DNA of 7,214 bases from Pseudomonadota bacterium (GCA_023390705.1 JAEWCI010000438.1:1-7214); one strand, 5' to 3'; counted from the stretch's first letter, positions 1-6,813 are shown. The notes: generated by a model from the sequence alone, not told the origin. Numbers and translations are program-made.

Positions 1-630
1 CTGCAGGCCTGGAATGGCGAAGCCGCCCCTGGCCTGCCGCAGGCCTTGATCTTCAACGCCTGGCGCCGGCGGTTCGGCGCCCTGGTGCTGGCCGAGGCCG
101 GCGTGCCGGAGGATGCCTGGACCGCGCGGCCGGAGTTCATCCGCCTGCTGCTGACCAGCCCGGAGGCAGCGCAGCGCTGGTGCGGCGGCGATTGCGGCGC
201 GCTGGCCCTGCGCGCCCTGGCCGATGCGGTGGCCAGGCTGGCGCCGGTGCTGGGCCCCGACCCGGCGATGTGGCGCTGGGGCCAGCGCCATGTCGCGCGC
301 TTCGAACACCCCTTGCTGCGCTTCGCCCCCCTGCTCGGTCCGCTGACGCGGCTGGAGGCGGTGACCGGCGGCGATGACGAAACCGTCTCCCGCGGCGGCA
401 TGCGCGAGTTCGGGGAGCATCCCTTCGCGCATGTCCATGGCTCCGGGCTGCGCCTGGTGGCGGACCTGGCGGAAACCGAGGCGACGCTCGCAATCATCGC
501 CACCGGCCAGTCCGGCCACCCGCTCTCCCGCCACTGGGGCGACCTGCTGCTGCCCTGGCGCGATGGCGGGATGCTGCGGCTGACCCGCGAACCGGCCCGG
601 GCGGCCGGCCGGCTGATCCTCACTCCTTGA
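1..630 (+). CDS. Penicillin acylase family protein, C-terminal fragment (5' end outside window)
   Basis: The reading frame is open from base 1 and ends at a tandem TGA TGA (628-633), so only the last 209 residues are present. Known of the family: these are periplasmic or secreted Ntn-hydrolases that cleave amide bonds (penicillins, acyl-homoserine lactones and similar). An autoprocessed precursor yields alpha and beta subunits, with an N-terminal Ser nucleophile on the beta subunit. Seen here: the end of the beta subunit, with WRWGQRH at about fragment residues 91-97, FEHPLL at 101-106, and GQSGHPLS at 169-176 followed by a W-R-D-G segment. This is the usual C-terminal signature of the family. 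The nucleophile and the signal peptide lie upstream of the window, so catalytic competence and substrate cannot be judged. The gene is followed by bpt on the same strand after 112 bp. Assignment to the family is firm; the substrate is unknown. Confidence 0.88.
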   Translation: MQAWNGEAAPGLPQALIFNAWRRRFGALVLAEAGVPEDAWTARPEFIRLLLTSPEAAQRWCGGDCGALALRALADAVARLAPVLGPDPAMWRWGQRHVARFEHPLLRFAPLLGPLTRLEAVTGGDDETVSRGGMREFGEHPFAHVHGSGLRLVADLAETEATLAIIATGQSGHPLSRHWGDLLLPWRDGGMLRLTREPARAAGRLILTP

Positions 631-742
631 TGATGTTCCCCGGAGGCGGCGGGCGACGCGGGATTTGCCGTGCACTGCGAACCCCGTTGCGCCCTGGTGG
701 TTGATTTCCGGCACCGCGCGCCGCAACACTGGTGACTGACCG

Positions 743-1513
743 ATGTTGCACCGTCCCAATCGCCGACCGCAATTCTTCTATACGACGGCGCCCCTCCCCT
801 GCCCCTATCTGCCGGGCCGGACGGAGCGGAAGATCGTGACCGAGCTGACCGGGCCCGAGGCGGAGGCATTGCACGACAGGCTTTCGCGCGCCGGTTTCCG
901 CCGCAGCCACAACATCGCCTATTCGCCCGTCTGCCCCGGCTGCACCGCCTGCATCCCCATCCGCATCCTGGCCGGGCAGTTCGAGCCCAACCGGGCGCAG
1001 CGCAAGCTGGTGCGGCTGAATGCCGATGTCACGGCGCATGAGTTGCCGGCCCGCGCCACCGCCGAACAATACGCCCTGTTCCAGCGCTACCAGCGCGCCC
1101 GCCACGGCGATGGCGACATGGCGGCCATGGGCTTCTACGACTACCGCGCCATGGTGGAGGACACGCCGATCACCACCGGCATGGTGGAGTTCCGCGATGC
1201 CGGCGACCGGCTGCTGGGCGCCTGCCTAACGGACTGGCTCTCCGACGGGCTTTCCGCCGTGTACAGCTTCTTCGACCCGGAGCAGGACCGCCGCTCGCTC
1301 GGCACCTGGGCGATCCTCTGGCTGGTGGAGCGCACGCGGGCGCTGGGCCTGCCCTATGTCTATCTCGGCTACTGGGTGCCGGAGAGCCGCAAGATGTCCT
1401 ACAAGAGCCGCTTCCGGCCCAGCGAGGTGCTCTCGGGCGGCGCCTGGCGGGTGTTGGAGGAACCGCCGGCCATGACCCTGACGCCGGCCGGGGTTCCGAC
1501 GACGGTCGGGTAA
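743..1513 (+). CDS. bpt: Aspartate/glutamate leucyltransferase (bacterial Bpt/Ate family)
   Basis: This cytoplasmic enzyme transfers leucine from Leu-tRNA to N-terminal Asp or Glu of proteins, marking them for ClpS/ClpAP degradation (bacterial N-degron pathway). The 256-residue length fits the family. The N-terminal ATE domain holds the typical block with FFYTT (11-15), CPYLPGR (20-26) and ER (28-29). The cysteine motif CPGCTAC follows at 64-70. The C-terminal GNAT-like domain carries YSFFDP (174-179), LGTWAI (186-191), YVYLGYWV (205-212) and the near-invariant MSYKSRF run (218-224). The ATG at 743 is chosen because family similarity begins within ten residues of it; no strong Shine-Dalgarno sequence precedes it. 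It is sometimes annotated simply as arginyltransferase. Bacterial members with this architecture are mostly leucyltransferases, so the donor amino acid is inferred from family, not proven by the sequence. Confidence 0.93.
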   Translation: MLHRPNRRPQFFYTTAPLPCPYLPGRTERKIVTELTGPEAEALHDRLSRAGFRRSHNIAYSPVCPGCTACIPIRILAGQFEPNRAQRKLVRLNADVTAHELPARATAEQYALFQRYQRARHGDGDMAAMGFYDYRAMVEDTPITTGMVEFRDAGDRLLGACLTDWLSDGLSAVYSFFDPEQDRRSLGTWAILWLVERTRALGLPYVYLGYWVPESRKMSYKSRFRPSEVLSGGAWRVLEEPPAMTLTPAGVPTTVG

Positions 1514-1702
1514 ATTGCCGGATAAATTTCCGGATGTGGAACGGGACTGAAGATGCTTGCCTTGCAAGGGCTTGCAGGCGGTGTCGCTTTGGAAATTTGG
1601 GATTTTGCCGCTTTATCAGCGCTGTCCGCGGGCGATCCGGGGCGCTGACGTTGTTCCAATAACCCGGATGGATCGCTCGGGCAACCACCGCGTTGTTCCG
1701 TC
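1514..1702. promoter_or_regulatory. Relatively AT-rich, palindrome-containing gap ahead of the DUF421 gene
   Basis: By hand count bases 1514-1620 are about 50% G+C, clearly lower than the flanking genes. The gap holds a weak hairpin just after the bpt stop (CCGGA 1518-1522 / TCCGG 1529-1533). It also holds a perfect 10-bp palindrome CCTTGCAAGG (1560-1569) flanked by two copies of GCTTGC (1555-1560 and 1570-1575). A poor promoter-like pair, TTGGAA (1589-1594) and TTTATC (1612-1617) spaced by 17 bp, follows. The 9-mer CGTTGTTCC occurs twice (1649-1657 and 1691-1699), 42 bp apart. These marks suit a promoter/operator region for the next gene, but no known regulator site is recognised. Confidence 0.35.
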
Positions 1703-1710
1703 ATGGAACA
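1694..1710 (+). repeat. Perfect 6-bp inverted repeat spanning a start codon
   Basis: TGTTCC (1694-1699) and GGAACA (1705-1710) are exact reverse complements separated by five bases. The ATG of the DUF421 gene (1703-1705) straddles the loop and the second arm. In mRNA this would be a short stem-loop holding the start codon. No Shine-Dalgarno sequence is seen just upstream. It could be an operator half-site pair, a translation-limiting hairpin, or chance. Confidence 0.35.
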
Positions 1711-2248
1711 CTTCCTCGCCGTGGACTGGCACGAACTGCTGGTCCCCACCACCTCGCTCGTCGAGATCCTGCTGCGTGGCACCGCCACCTATCTGTCCCT
1801 GTTCCTGCTGCTGCGCTTCGTGCTGAAGCGGCAGTCCGGCGTCGTGGGCATCGCCGACCTCCTGGTGGTGGTGCTGATCGCCGATGCGGCGCAGAACGGC
1901 ATGGCCGGCGACTACAAATCCATCACCGAGGGGCTGCTGCTGGTCGGCACCATCCTCTTCTGGAATGTGGCGCTGGACTGGCTTGGCTACCGCTATCCCG
2001 CGCTGGAATGGCTGACCCATCCCGCCCCGCTGCCACTGATGAAGGATGGCCGCTTCCTGCACGCCAATATGCGCAGGGAACTCATCTCCCGCGAGGAGAT
2101 GATGAGCCAGTTGCGCCAGCAGGGCATCGAGGACCCGCGGGAGGTGGCGCGCGCCTTCATCGAGGGCGACGGCCGCATCAGCATCATCCGCCGCGAGGAG
2201 AAGGGCGGGGAGCAGCAGAAGAGCGATGACTCTCAGCGGGCAGTCTGA
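1703..2248 (+). CDS. DUF421 (YetF-type) inner-membrane protein
   Basis: This is a 181-residue protein with the classic DUF421 layout. Three hydrophobic segments are visible at about 18-40, 46-66 and 73-94. A small soluble domain follows at about 105-165, presumably cytoplasmic. Family hallmarks seen are the LLLRFVLKRQSG stretch at the end of segment 1, the I-A-D-L-L-V turn into segment 2, and a soluble part with the pattern MKDGRFLHANM (113-123), REEMMSQLRQQGIED (130-144) and IEGDGRISII (153-162). The C-terminus is charged and polar. The biochemical role of the family is not established in general; some Bacillus members relate to spore or envelope functions. The start at 1703 is chosen because no ATG, GTG or TTG lies in frame between it and the TGA at 1646-1648. 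The gene stands 189 bp from bpt and 107 bp before the outer-membrane gene, so it may be transcribed separately. Confidence 0.85.
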   Translation: MEHFLAVDWHELLVPTTSLVEILLRGTATYLSLFLLLRFVLKRQSGVVGIADLLVVVLIADAAQNGMAGDYKSITEGLLLVGTILFWNVALDWLGYRYPALEWLTHPAPLPLMKDGRFLHANMRRELISREEMMSQLRQQGIEDPREVARAFIEGDGRISIIRREEKGGEQQKSDDSQRAV

Positions 2249-2291
2249 CGATCTTCATCGCTTCTGGATGACGAAGCAGCGCCGCGCAGGC

Positions 2292-2319
2292 TTGCCTGGT
2301 CGTTTCCGCCATGCCTAAT
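2292..2319 (+). promoter_or_regulatory. Possible sigma-70-like promoter of the outer-membrane gene
   Basis: TTGCCT (2292-2297) and CCTAAT (2314-2319) are spaced by 16 bp, each matching four of six consensus positions. They lie ahead of the ribosome binding site at 2339-2343. Transcription starting near 2326 would exclude the in-frame ATG at 2311 and agree with the start at 2356. The match is modest and could be chance. Confidence 0.25.
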
Positions 2320-2338
2320 GCAATTTCCCTCCGGTCGC

Positions 2339-2343
2339 AGGAG
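2339..2343 (+). promoter_or_regulatory. Ribosome binding site supporting the 2356 start
   Basis: AGGAG lies 12 bases before the ATG at 2356, a slightly long but workable spacing. The alternative in-frame ATG at 2311 has nothing comparable, and starting there would put 15 polar residues ahead of the signal peptide. This site therefore decides the start in favour of 2356. Confidence 0.5.
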
Positions 2344-2355
2344 CCGAACAGCCCG

Positions 2356-3456
2356 ATGTCCAAGCTCCGCCTTCTGAGTGCGCTGGCCGCAGCCGCCACG
2401 CTTCCCTCGTCCTTCGCCCTGGCGGATCACCCGGGTGGCATCGGCAGCAGCATCGGCGCGGGGCCGGCCATCACCATTCCAGCCACCACACTGGCGCAGG
2501 GCCGGATCGCTACCTTCGTGATCCATGAGTACGTCAGCCTGCGGACGCTCAGCGACCGGGTCCTGATCGATGCCGCGGGCCGGCACCAGCATGCCCATAG
2601 CGTCGGCTCCATCCAGAGCACCTTCCTCGGCGCGGCCTATGGTGTCACGGACGACCTGACCATCGCCCTGCGGCTGCCATTCGTGAGGCGGTCCGCCATC
2701 CGGGAGGGCGCGCATGCGCATGGTGCGGGCGGCGCCGTCCTCAACAGCGTGGACCGGCGCGGGGATTCCTCCGGGGTCGGCGACCTGACGCTGCTCGGCC
2801 AGTGGCGTTTCCTCAATGACCGCCCCAGCGCGACGGAAGCCGCCTTCCTGTTCGGGGTGAGGGTTCCGACCGGTGAAACCCATGTGAGGGACCGCTCCGG
2901 CCGGCGGTTCGAGACGGAGTTCCAGCCCGGTTCGGGTTCGGTCAATCCCCTGGTCGGGGTGGCGGTGACACGGCGGTTCGGGTCATGGTCCTTCGACGCC
3001 AACATCCTCCACGAATTCGCCAGCAAGGGTGTGCAGCAGACGAATCTCGGCGACCGGTTCCTGTACAATGTGGCGCTTTCCTACCGCCTGATCGGCTCTT
3101 CCGCCCCGGGTGCTCTTCGCGGGCCAAACGGCGCCCATGCGCCGGGGCATGCGCATGACCATGTCCATGAGGACGGGCACCACCACGATCACGGCCCGGA
3201 GCCGGCGCCTGCCCCCAGCTTCGCGCTGGACGGCATACTGGAACTGAATGGCCGATGGGAGGACAAGGAACGGGTTGCCGGGGTCAGGAACCCGAACTCG
3301 GGGGGCAACACGGTGTATCTCTCGCCCGGTCTTCGCGCCTCCTACGCCAACATGTCCGGGTTCCTCTCGGTCGGCGTGCCGGTGGCGAACCACGCCAACG
3401 GCCTCCATCCGAAGCCCGACTACCGCATCGTGAGCGGGATAACCCTGAGTTTCTGA
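2356..3456 (+). CDS. Outer-membrane beta-barrel protein with histidine-rich loop (MetA-pathway/transporter-like family)
   Basis: Read from 2356, this is a 366-residue protein with a clear Sec signal peptide: MSK-L-R, an Ala/Leu core, and a likely cleavage after A-L-A at residue 23, leaving DHPGG at the mature N-terminus. The rest shows alternating amphipathic strands and turns typical of an outer-membrane barrel, and the last residue is Phe, as in many BAM substrates. The style (short strands such as DDLTIALRLPFV, GVGDLTLLGQWRF, GVRVPTGE) resembles proteins annotated as 'transporter' or 'MetA-pathway of phenol degradation'; this family call is from recognition only. Histidines cluster in predicted loops: three near residues 77-81, two near 120-122, and nine within residues 261-279 (bases 3136-3192), followed by an Ala/Pro linker. 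Metal (Zn, Cu, Ni or Co) binding is inferred from these. It ends in TGA TAG tandem stops. No metal-efflux genes are visible nearby. Confidence 0.75.
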   Translation: MSKLRLLSALAAAATLPSSFALADHPGGIGSSIGAGPAITIPATTLAQGRIATFVIHEYVSLRTLSDRVLIDAAGRHQHAHSVGSIQSTFLGAAYGVTDDLTIALRLPFVRRSAIREGAHAHGAGGAVLNSVDRRGDSSGVGDLTLLGQWRFLNDRPSATEAAFLFGVRVPTGETHVRDRSGRRFETEFQPGSGSVNPLVGVAVTRRFGSWSFDANILHEFASKGVQQTNLGDRFLYNVALSYRLIGSSAPGALRGPNGAHAPGHAHDHVHEDGHHHDHGPEPAPAPSFALDGILELNGRWEDKERVAGVRNPNSGGNTVYLSPGLRASYANMSGFLSVGVPVANHANGLHPKPDYRIVSGITLSF

Positions 3457-3706
3457 TAGCGAAAGGGGGTCGCACGGCACTTGCCGGAGGGTCCGCCGTG
3501 CCGGGCATGCAGGCGCGGCTCTCCTTCCGTGAAGCTCTCCGGGGCAGACACGCGGGCGGTCGTGAACACCCGGGCGCGTGAACCTGCCCGGCAGGCAACG
3601 ACCTGCCGCAGAGAGGCGTTCAGGCGCGCCCGCATGCCGCGGCAGGCGGGGCACAGGCCGCGTGGCCCCGCCCCCGCCCTGCCCTCGGGCACGGCGCGCC
3701 TTGGCT
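3457..3706. other. GC-rich, hairpin-filled gap between convergent genes
   Basis: This 250-bp gap lies between the ends of the outer-membrane gene (+) and the solute-binding gene (-). I see no credible gene in it. It holds several inverted repeats: 3472-3478/3495-3501, CCTGC (3583-3587) with GCAGG (3591-3595), and CCTGCCGC (3602-3609) with GCGGCAGG (3639-3646). A weak TGCCC/GGGCA pair (3680-3684/3687-3691) is near the stop of the - strand gene. The CCTGCC and GGCAGG elements could pair in more than one way. The most economical reading is a bidirectional termination zone. Confidence 0.5.
3472..3501 (+). terminator. Hairpin after the outer-membrane gene, terminator-like
   Basis: GCACGGC (3472-3478) pairs perfectly with GCCGTGC (3495-3501). 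Inside the loop a second small stem CGGA/TCCG (3485-3488/3492-3495) can form instead, overlapping the outer stem by one base. It begins 15 bases after the TGA stop. No T-tract follows, so an intrinsic terminator of the classical kind is not shown; a GC hairpin aiding Rho-dependent or U-less termination is possible. Confidence 0.4.
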
Positions 3707-4444
3707 TCAGGCCGCCGGCGGGGCGACCGAAAGCCCCTGCACCTTGTGCTTCTCGATGAAGCTCGCCACCAGGCCGGAAGCCTTCGCTTCCTCGACGAAG
3801 TCGCGCAGGAAGGCGAAGGCGGCCTCGTTCTCCTTGGCCGTGCCGATGGCCTGCTGCACCGCGGCGAATTGCCCGTCCAGGATGCGCGCGCCGGGCAGCT
3901 TCCCGACATCCGAGATCAGCCCGGGGCGCAGCCCGGCGAAGACCTCCAGCTTCTCATCCACGAATTTCTGCCAGGCCGCGCCGGGACCGGCCACCTGCAG
4001 CAGCGTCGCCTGCTTGATGTTGCGCTCCAGCCAGAGCGCATAGGCGGCGCCGGCGCTGACCGCGATGCGGATGCCGGGGCGGTCCACCTGGTCGATGCTG
4101 GTGATGGGCGAGCCCGGCGGCACCAGATAGGTGGCCTCGATCTCGCAATAGGCGGCGGTGAAGCTGATCTTCGCGGCGCGCTGCGGCTCGGCGCCGATCA
4201 GCGCGATGTCCCATTTGCCGGTGCCGGCGGCGTCCGCCACCTCGCTCGGCCGGGGGAAGGGCACCGGCTGCATCGGCACGCCGAGCCTTTCGGCAATGGC
4301 CTGCGCCATGCTGGGCGAGACGCCGGCGGGGTCGCCGGATTCGGTACGGCCGTTCACCAGCAGGAAATTGCTCATGTTGATGCCGGCGCGGAGCTTGCCG
4401 GTGGGCGCAAGCTGGCGGACGACCTCGGGATTCACTTGGGCCAT
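3707..4444 (-). CDS. Solute-binding protein, amino-acid type (PBP type 2 fold), without signal peptide
   Basis: This 245-residue protein has the fold signature of HisJ-like ABC solute-binding proteins. It opens with LAPTGKLRAGI (12-22), then GVSPSMAQAIAERLGV (41-56) as in the 'G-x-x-x-D-x-A-x-A-I-A-x-x-L-G' block. WDIALIGAEPQRAAKISFTAAY (78-99) is the hinge-region motif where Asp and Arg usually help bind ligand. IRIAVSAGAAY (125-135) begins the second lobe. The N-terminus (MAQVNPEVVRQL) is polar and no signal peptide is present. I read every in-frame codon back to the parC stop and found no ATG, GTG or TTG, so an upstream start in the gap cannot supply one. No permease or ATPase gene adjoins. 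It may be a cytoplasmic ligand-binding relative rather than a true transport component; the ligand is unknown. It lies 132 bp downstream of parC, behind two hairpins, so it probably has its own promoter. Confidence 0.8.
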   Translation of the reverse strand: MAQVNPEVVRQLAPTGKLRAGINMSNFLLVNGRTESGDPAGVSPSMAQAIAERLGVPMQPVPFPRPSEVADAAGTGKWDIALIGAEPQRAAKISFTAAYCEIEATYLVPPGSPITSIDQVDRPGIRIAVSAGAAYALWLERNIKQATLLQVAGPGAAWQKFVDEKLEVFAGLRPGLISDVGKLPGARILDGQFAAVQQAIGTAKENEAAFAFLRDFVEEAKASGLVASFIEKHKVQGLSVAPPAA

Positions 4445-4506
4445 TTGGACGGTTTCCGGTGCTTCTTCGGTGGATCGGTCAGGGGAAGGCGATGCTAGAC
4501 CGCCCT

Positions 4507-4553
4507 CCCCCGGCCTGTCACCGGGGGCACCCGGCCCGGTGCTCTGCCGGGTG
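4507..4553 (-). terminator. Two abutting GC hairpins after parC
   Basis: CACCCGGC (4528-4535) pairs perfectly with GCCGGGTG (4546-4553) around a 10-base loop. CCCCCGG (4507-4513) pairs perfectly with CCGGGGG (4521-4527) around a 7-base loop. The two hairpins touch with no base between them. On the - strand they begin 23 bases after the parC stop codon, ahead of the solute-binding gene. No T-tract follows. Transcription termination after parC is the likely role, inferred from position and stem strength. Confidence 0.55.
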
Positions 4554-4576
4554 GATTCGCGCCGCCGCGACCCGTC

Positions 4577-6808
4577 CTACACCTCGAAGCGGTTGCTGCG
4601 CGGGAAGCCCTGCGGCGGCTGCTTGCCGGCGGTGGCGCGGTTGCCGCGCCATTCGCGCAGGTCGGTTTCCTGGCGGATGCCGTTGCCGTGGCGCCAGCAC
4701 AGCCCTGCCTTGCGGTCGAAGACCTGCGCGTCGGAAAGCTCGGCATCCTTGTAGCTTTGCAATTGCACGCCGCGGCCGCGGGTCATCTCCGGGATCTGTT
4801 CCAGCGGGAAGACCAGCAGCCGGCGATTGCTGCCGATGACGGCGATGCTGTCCCCTTCCGCCGGCACGCAGAGCGTGGCGCGCTTCCCGGCTTCCGGCAC
4901 CAGCACCTGCTTGCCGGTGCGCTTTTCCGCCAGCAGGTCCTCGCCCTTCACGACGAAGCCCTTGCCGTCGCTGGAAGCGACCAGCCAGCGCGTCCCTTCC
5001 TGGTGGACATGCGCGCTGACGATATCGTCCTCGGTCGAAAGCTCCACCATCAGGCGCAGCGGCTGGCCATCGCCGCGGCCGCGCGGGATGGCATCGGCCT
5101 TCAGCGTATAGGCCTTGCCGTTGGTGGCGAACAGCACGATGCGGTCGGTGGTCTCCGCATGCATCCAGGTGTGCAGGCTGTCGCCTTCCTTGAAGCGCAG
5201 CTCCGTGCCTTCCGGCACATGGCCCTTCTGCGCCCTGATCCAGCCCTTCTGCGAAAGGATGACGGTGATCGGCTCGCGCTCGACGATGGCGGATTCGTCA
5301 ACCAAGCCGGCCGGCAGCGCGGCGCCGGTGGTGGTGCGGCGCTTGCCCAGCGCGCCTTCGCCGAATTTGGCGCGCGTCGCCTCCAGCTCGGCGGCGATGG
5401 CATCCCAGCGCTTCGCCTCGGATTTCAGCAGCCCCTGCAGGGATTTCTGTTCCGCCGAGAGCTTCCTGTGCTCCTTGCGGATCTCCATCTCCTCCAGCTT
5501 GCGCAGGGCGCGCAGGCGCATGTCGAGGATGGCGTTGGCCTGCACCTCGGTCAGCGAGAAGGTGGCCATCAGCACCTCCTTCGGCTTGTCCTCCTCCCGG
5601 ACGATGCGGATCACCTCATCGAGGTTGAGATAGACGATGAGATAGCCGTCGAGGATCTCCAGCCGCCGGGCGATGGCCGCCAGGCGGTGTTCGGTGCGCC
5701 GCACCAGCACGACATGGCGGTGGTCCAGCCAGGCGCGCAGCACCGGCTTCAGCCCCATGACGCGCGGCGTGCGGTCGGCGTCCAGCACGTTCATGTTGAG
5801 CGGGAAGCGGGATTCCAGCGCGGTGGCGCGGAACAGCGTCTCCATCAGCATGGCCGGGTCCGTGGTGCGGGACTTCGGCTCCAGCACCAGCCGCACCACA
5901 TCCGTGCTCTCGTCCCGGATGTCGCCCAGCAGCGGCAGCTTCTTCTCCTCCAGGAGCTGGGCGATCTGCTCGATCAGCCGGGCCTTCTGCACCTGGTAGG
6001 GGATTTCGCTGACGACGATCTGCCAGGTGCCGTTCTTCAACGCCTCCCTCTCCCACCGTGCGCGCAGGCGGAAGCCGCCGCGGCCGGTTTCATAGGCGTC
6101 CAGGATCGCCTCGGGCGGCTCCACCAGGATGCCGCCGGTGGGGAAATCCGGGCCGGGGACATGGCGTAGCAGGTCGGCGGTGGTGGCGGCGGGGTTGCGT
6201 ACCAGTTCCAGCGCGGCGGCGCAGAGTTCGCCCGCATTGTGCGGCGGGATGGAGGTGGCCATGCCCACCGCGATGCCGGCCGCGCCATTGGCCAGCAGGT
6301 TCGGGAAGGCGGCGGGCAGCACCACCGGCTCCCGCTCCTCGCCGTCATAGGTCGGGCGGAAATCGACGGTGTCCTCGTCGATGCCGGCGAGCAGGGCCTG
6401 GGCCACATCGGTCAGCCGCGCTTCGGTGTAGCGCATGGCCGCGGCGTTATCGCCGTCGATATTGCCGAAATTGCCCTGGCCATCCACCAGCGGGTAGCGC
6501 GCGGCGAATTCCTGCGCCTGGCGCACCAGCGCCTCATAGATCGAGGCATCGCCGTGCGGGTGATACTTGCCCATCACGTCGCCGACGATGCGGGCGCATT
6601 TCTTGAAGCCGGCCGCCGGGTCCAGCTTGAGCTGGTGCATGGCCCAGAGCAGCCGGCGATGCACCGGCTTCAGCCCGTCCCGCACATCCGGGAGCGAGCG
6701 CGCCATGATGGTGGAAAGCGCATAGGCCAGGTAGCGTTCGGAAAGCGCATCGGCCAGGCGGGTTTCGCGGATTTCGCCGCCGCTCAGCGTCGTCAGGTGG
6801 TCAGGCAT
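4577..6808 (-). CDS. parC: DNA topoisomerase IV subunit A
   Basis: Full-length ParC (743 residues). With ParE it forms the type IIA topoisomerase that decatenates daughter chromosomes using ATP. In order: the winged-helix breakage-reunion domain with the quinolone-resistance region [14 protein letters not shown] (81-94), catalytic Tyr127 preceded by Arg126 ([10 protein letters not shown]), the tower region with IPPHNAGEL (187-195), the coiled-coil gate around 370-480, and a C-terminal beta-pinwheel from about 512 with repeated blades ([12 protein letters not shown] 519-530, TNGKAYTLK 562-570, [14 protein letters not shown] 613-626, [15 protein letters not shown] 677-691). The end, with ETDLREW (714-720) and GFPRSNRF (734-741), is typical of alphaproteobacterial ParC. 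ParC is preferred over GyrA because of the SQKGWIRA blade and the [16 protein letters not shown] segment. No strong Shine-Dalgarno sequence precedes the ATG. recO lies 229 bp upstream on the same strand. The residue at the E. coli Ser80 position is Ala88, while Glu92 is kept. Confidence 0.97.
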   Translation of the reverse strand: MPDHLTTLSGGEIRETRLADALSERYLAYALSTIMARSLPDVRDGLKPVHRRLLWAMHQLKLDPAAGFKKCARIVGDVMGKYHPHGDASIYEALVRQAQEFAARYPLVDGQGNFGNIDGDNAAAMRYTEARLTDVAQALLAGIDEDTVDFRPTYDGEEREPVVLPAAFPNLLANGAAGIAVGMATSIPPHNAGELCAAALELVRNPAATTADLLRHVPGPDFPTGGILVEPPEAILDAYETGRGGFRLRARWEREALKNGTWQIVVSEIPYQVQKARLIEQIAQLLEEKKLPLLGDIRDESTDVVRLVLEPKSRTTDPAMLMETLFRATALESRFPLNMNVLDADRTPRVMGLKPVLRAWLDHRHVVLVRRTEHRLAAIARRLEILDGYLIVYLNLDEVIRIVREEDKPKEVLMATFSLTEVQANAILDMRLRALRKLEEMEIRKEHRKLSAEQKSLQGLLKSEAKRWDAIAAELEATRAKFGEGALGKRRTTTGAALPAGLVDESAIVEREPITVILSQKGWIRAQKGHVPEGTELRFKEGDSLHTWMHAETTDRIVLFATNGKAYTLKADAIPRGRGDGQPLRLMVELSTEDDIVSAHVHQEGTRWLVASSDGKGFVVKGEDLLAEKRTGKQVLVPEAGKRATLCVPAEGDSIAVIGSNRRLLVFPLEQIPEMTRGRGVQLQSYKDAELSDAQVFDRKAGLCWRHGNGIRQETDLREWRGNRATAGKQPPQGFPRSNRFEV

Positions 6809-6813
6809 GGAGG
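6809..6813 (+). promoter_or_regulatory. Strong Shine-Dalgarno sequence for the 49-codon ORF
   Basis: GGAGG sits nine bases ahead of the ATG at 6823, close to ideal. It directly abuts the parC start codon, which occupies 6806-6808 on the opposite strand. Few other genes in this window have so good a site, which is a main reason to take the small ORF seriously. Confidence 0.5.

Noticed and set aside
686..727. GTTGCG/CGCAAC inverted repeat before bpt
   Set aside because: Six-base arms with a 30-base loop are expected by chance in GC-rich DNA. No promoter or terminator feature accompanies it.
1553..1648. A 31-codon + strand ORF in the leader of the DUF421 gene, a possible upstream ORF
   Set aside because: There is no good ribosome binding site, its third positions are often A or T unlike local genes, and its product matches nothing. 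It is likely chance in the AT-richer gap.
2311..2355. An upstream in-frame ATG that would lengthen the outer-membrane protein by 15 residues
   Set aside because: The added residues are polar and would precede a complete signal peptide. AGGAG at 2339-2343 favours the ATG at 2356.
3420..3692. A 90-codon - strand frame after the solute-binding gene, with a C-P-A-C motif and an AAGG before its GTG
   Set aside because: Over its first 50 codons about three quarters of second codon positions are G or C, giving an Arg/Gly/Ala-rich product typical of a non-coding frame in high-GC DNA. It also runs into the outer-membrane gene antisense.
3578..4498. A 306-codon + strand frame opposite the solute-binding gene
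   Set aside because: It is a mirror of the real - strand gene, with low-complexity Arg/Gly/Ala composition and no recognisable domain.
4688..6169. A long + strand frame of nearly 500 codons opposite parC
   Set aside because: Its product is rich in Gln, His, Ala and Leu, as expected from the reverse complement of a high-GC gene. parC on the other strand is unmistakable.
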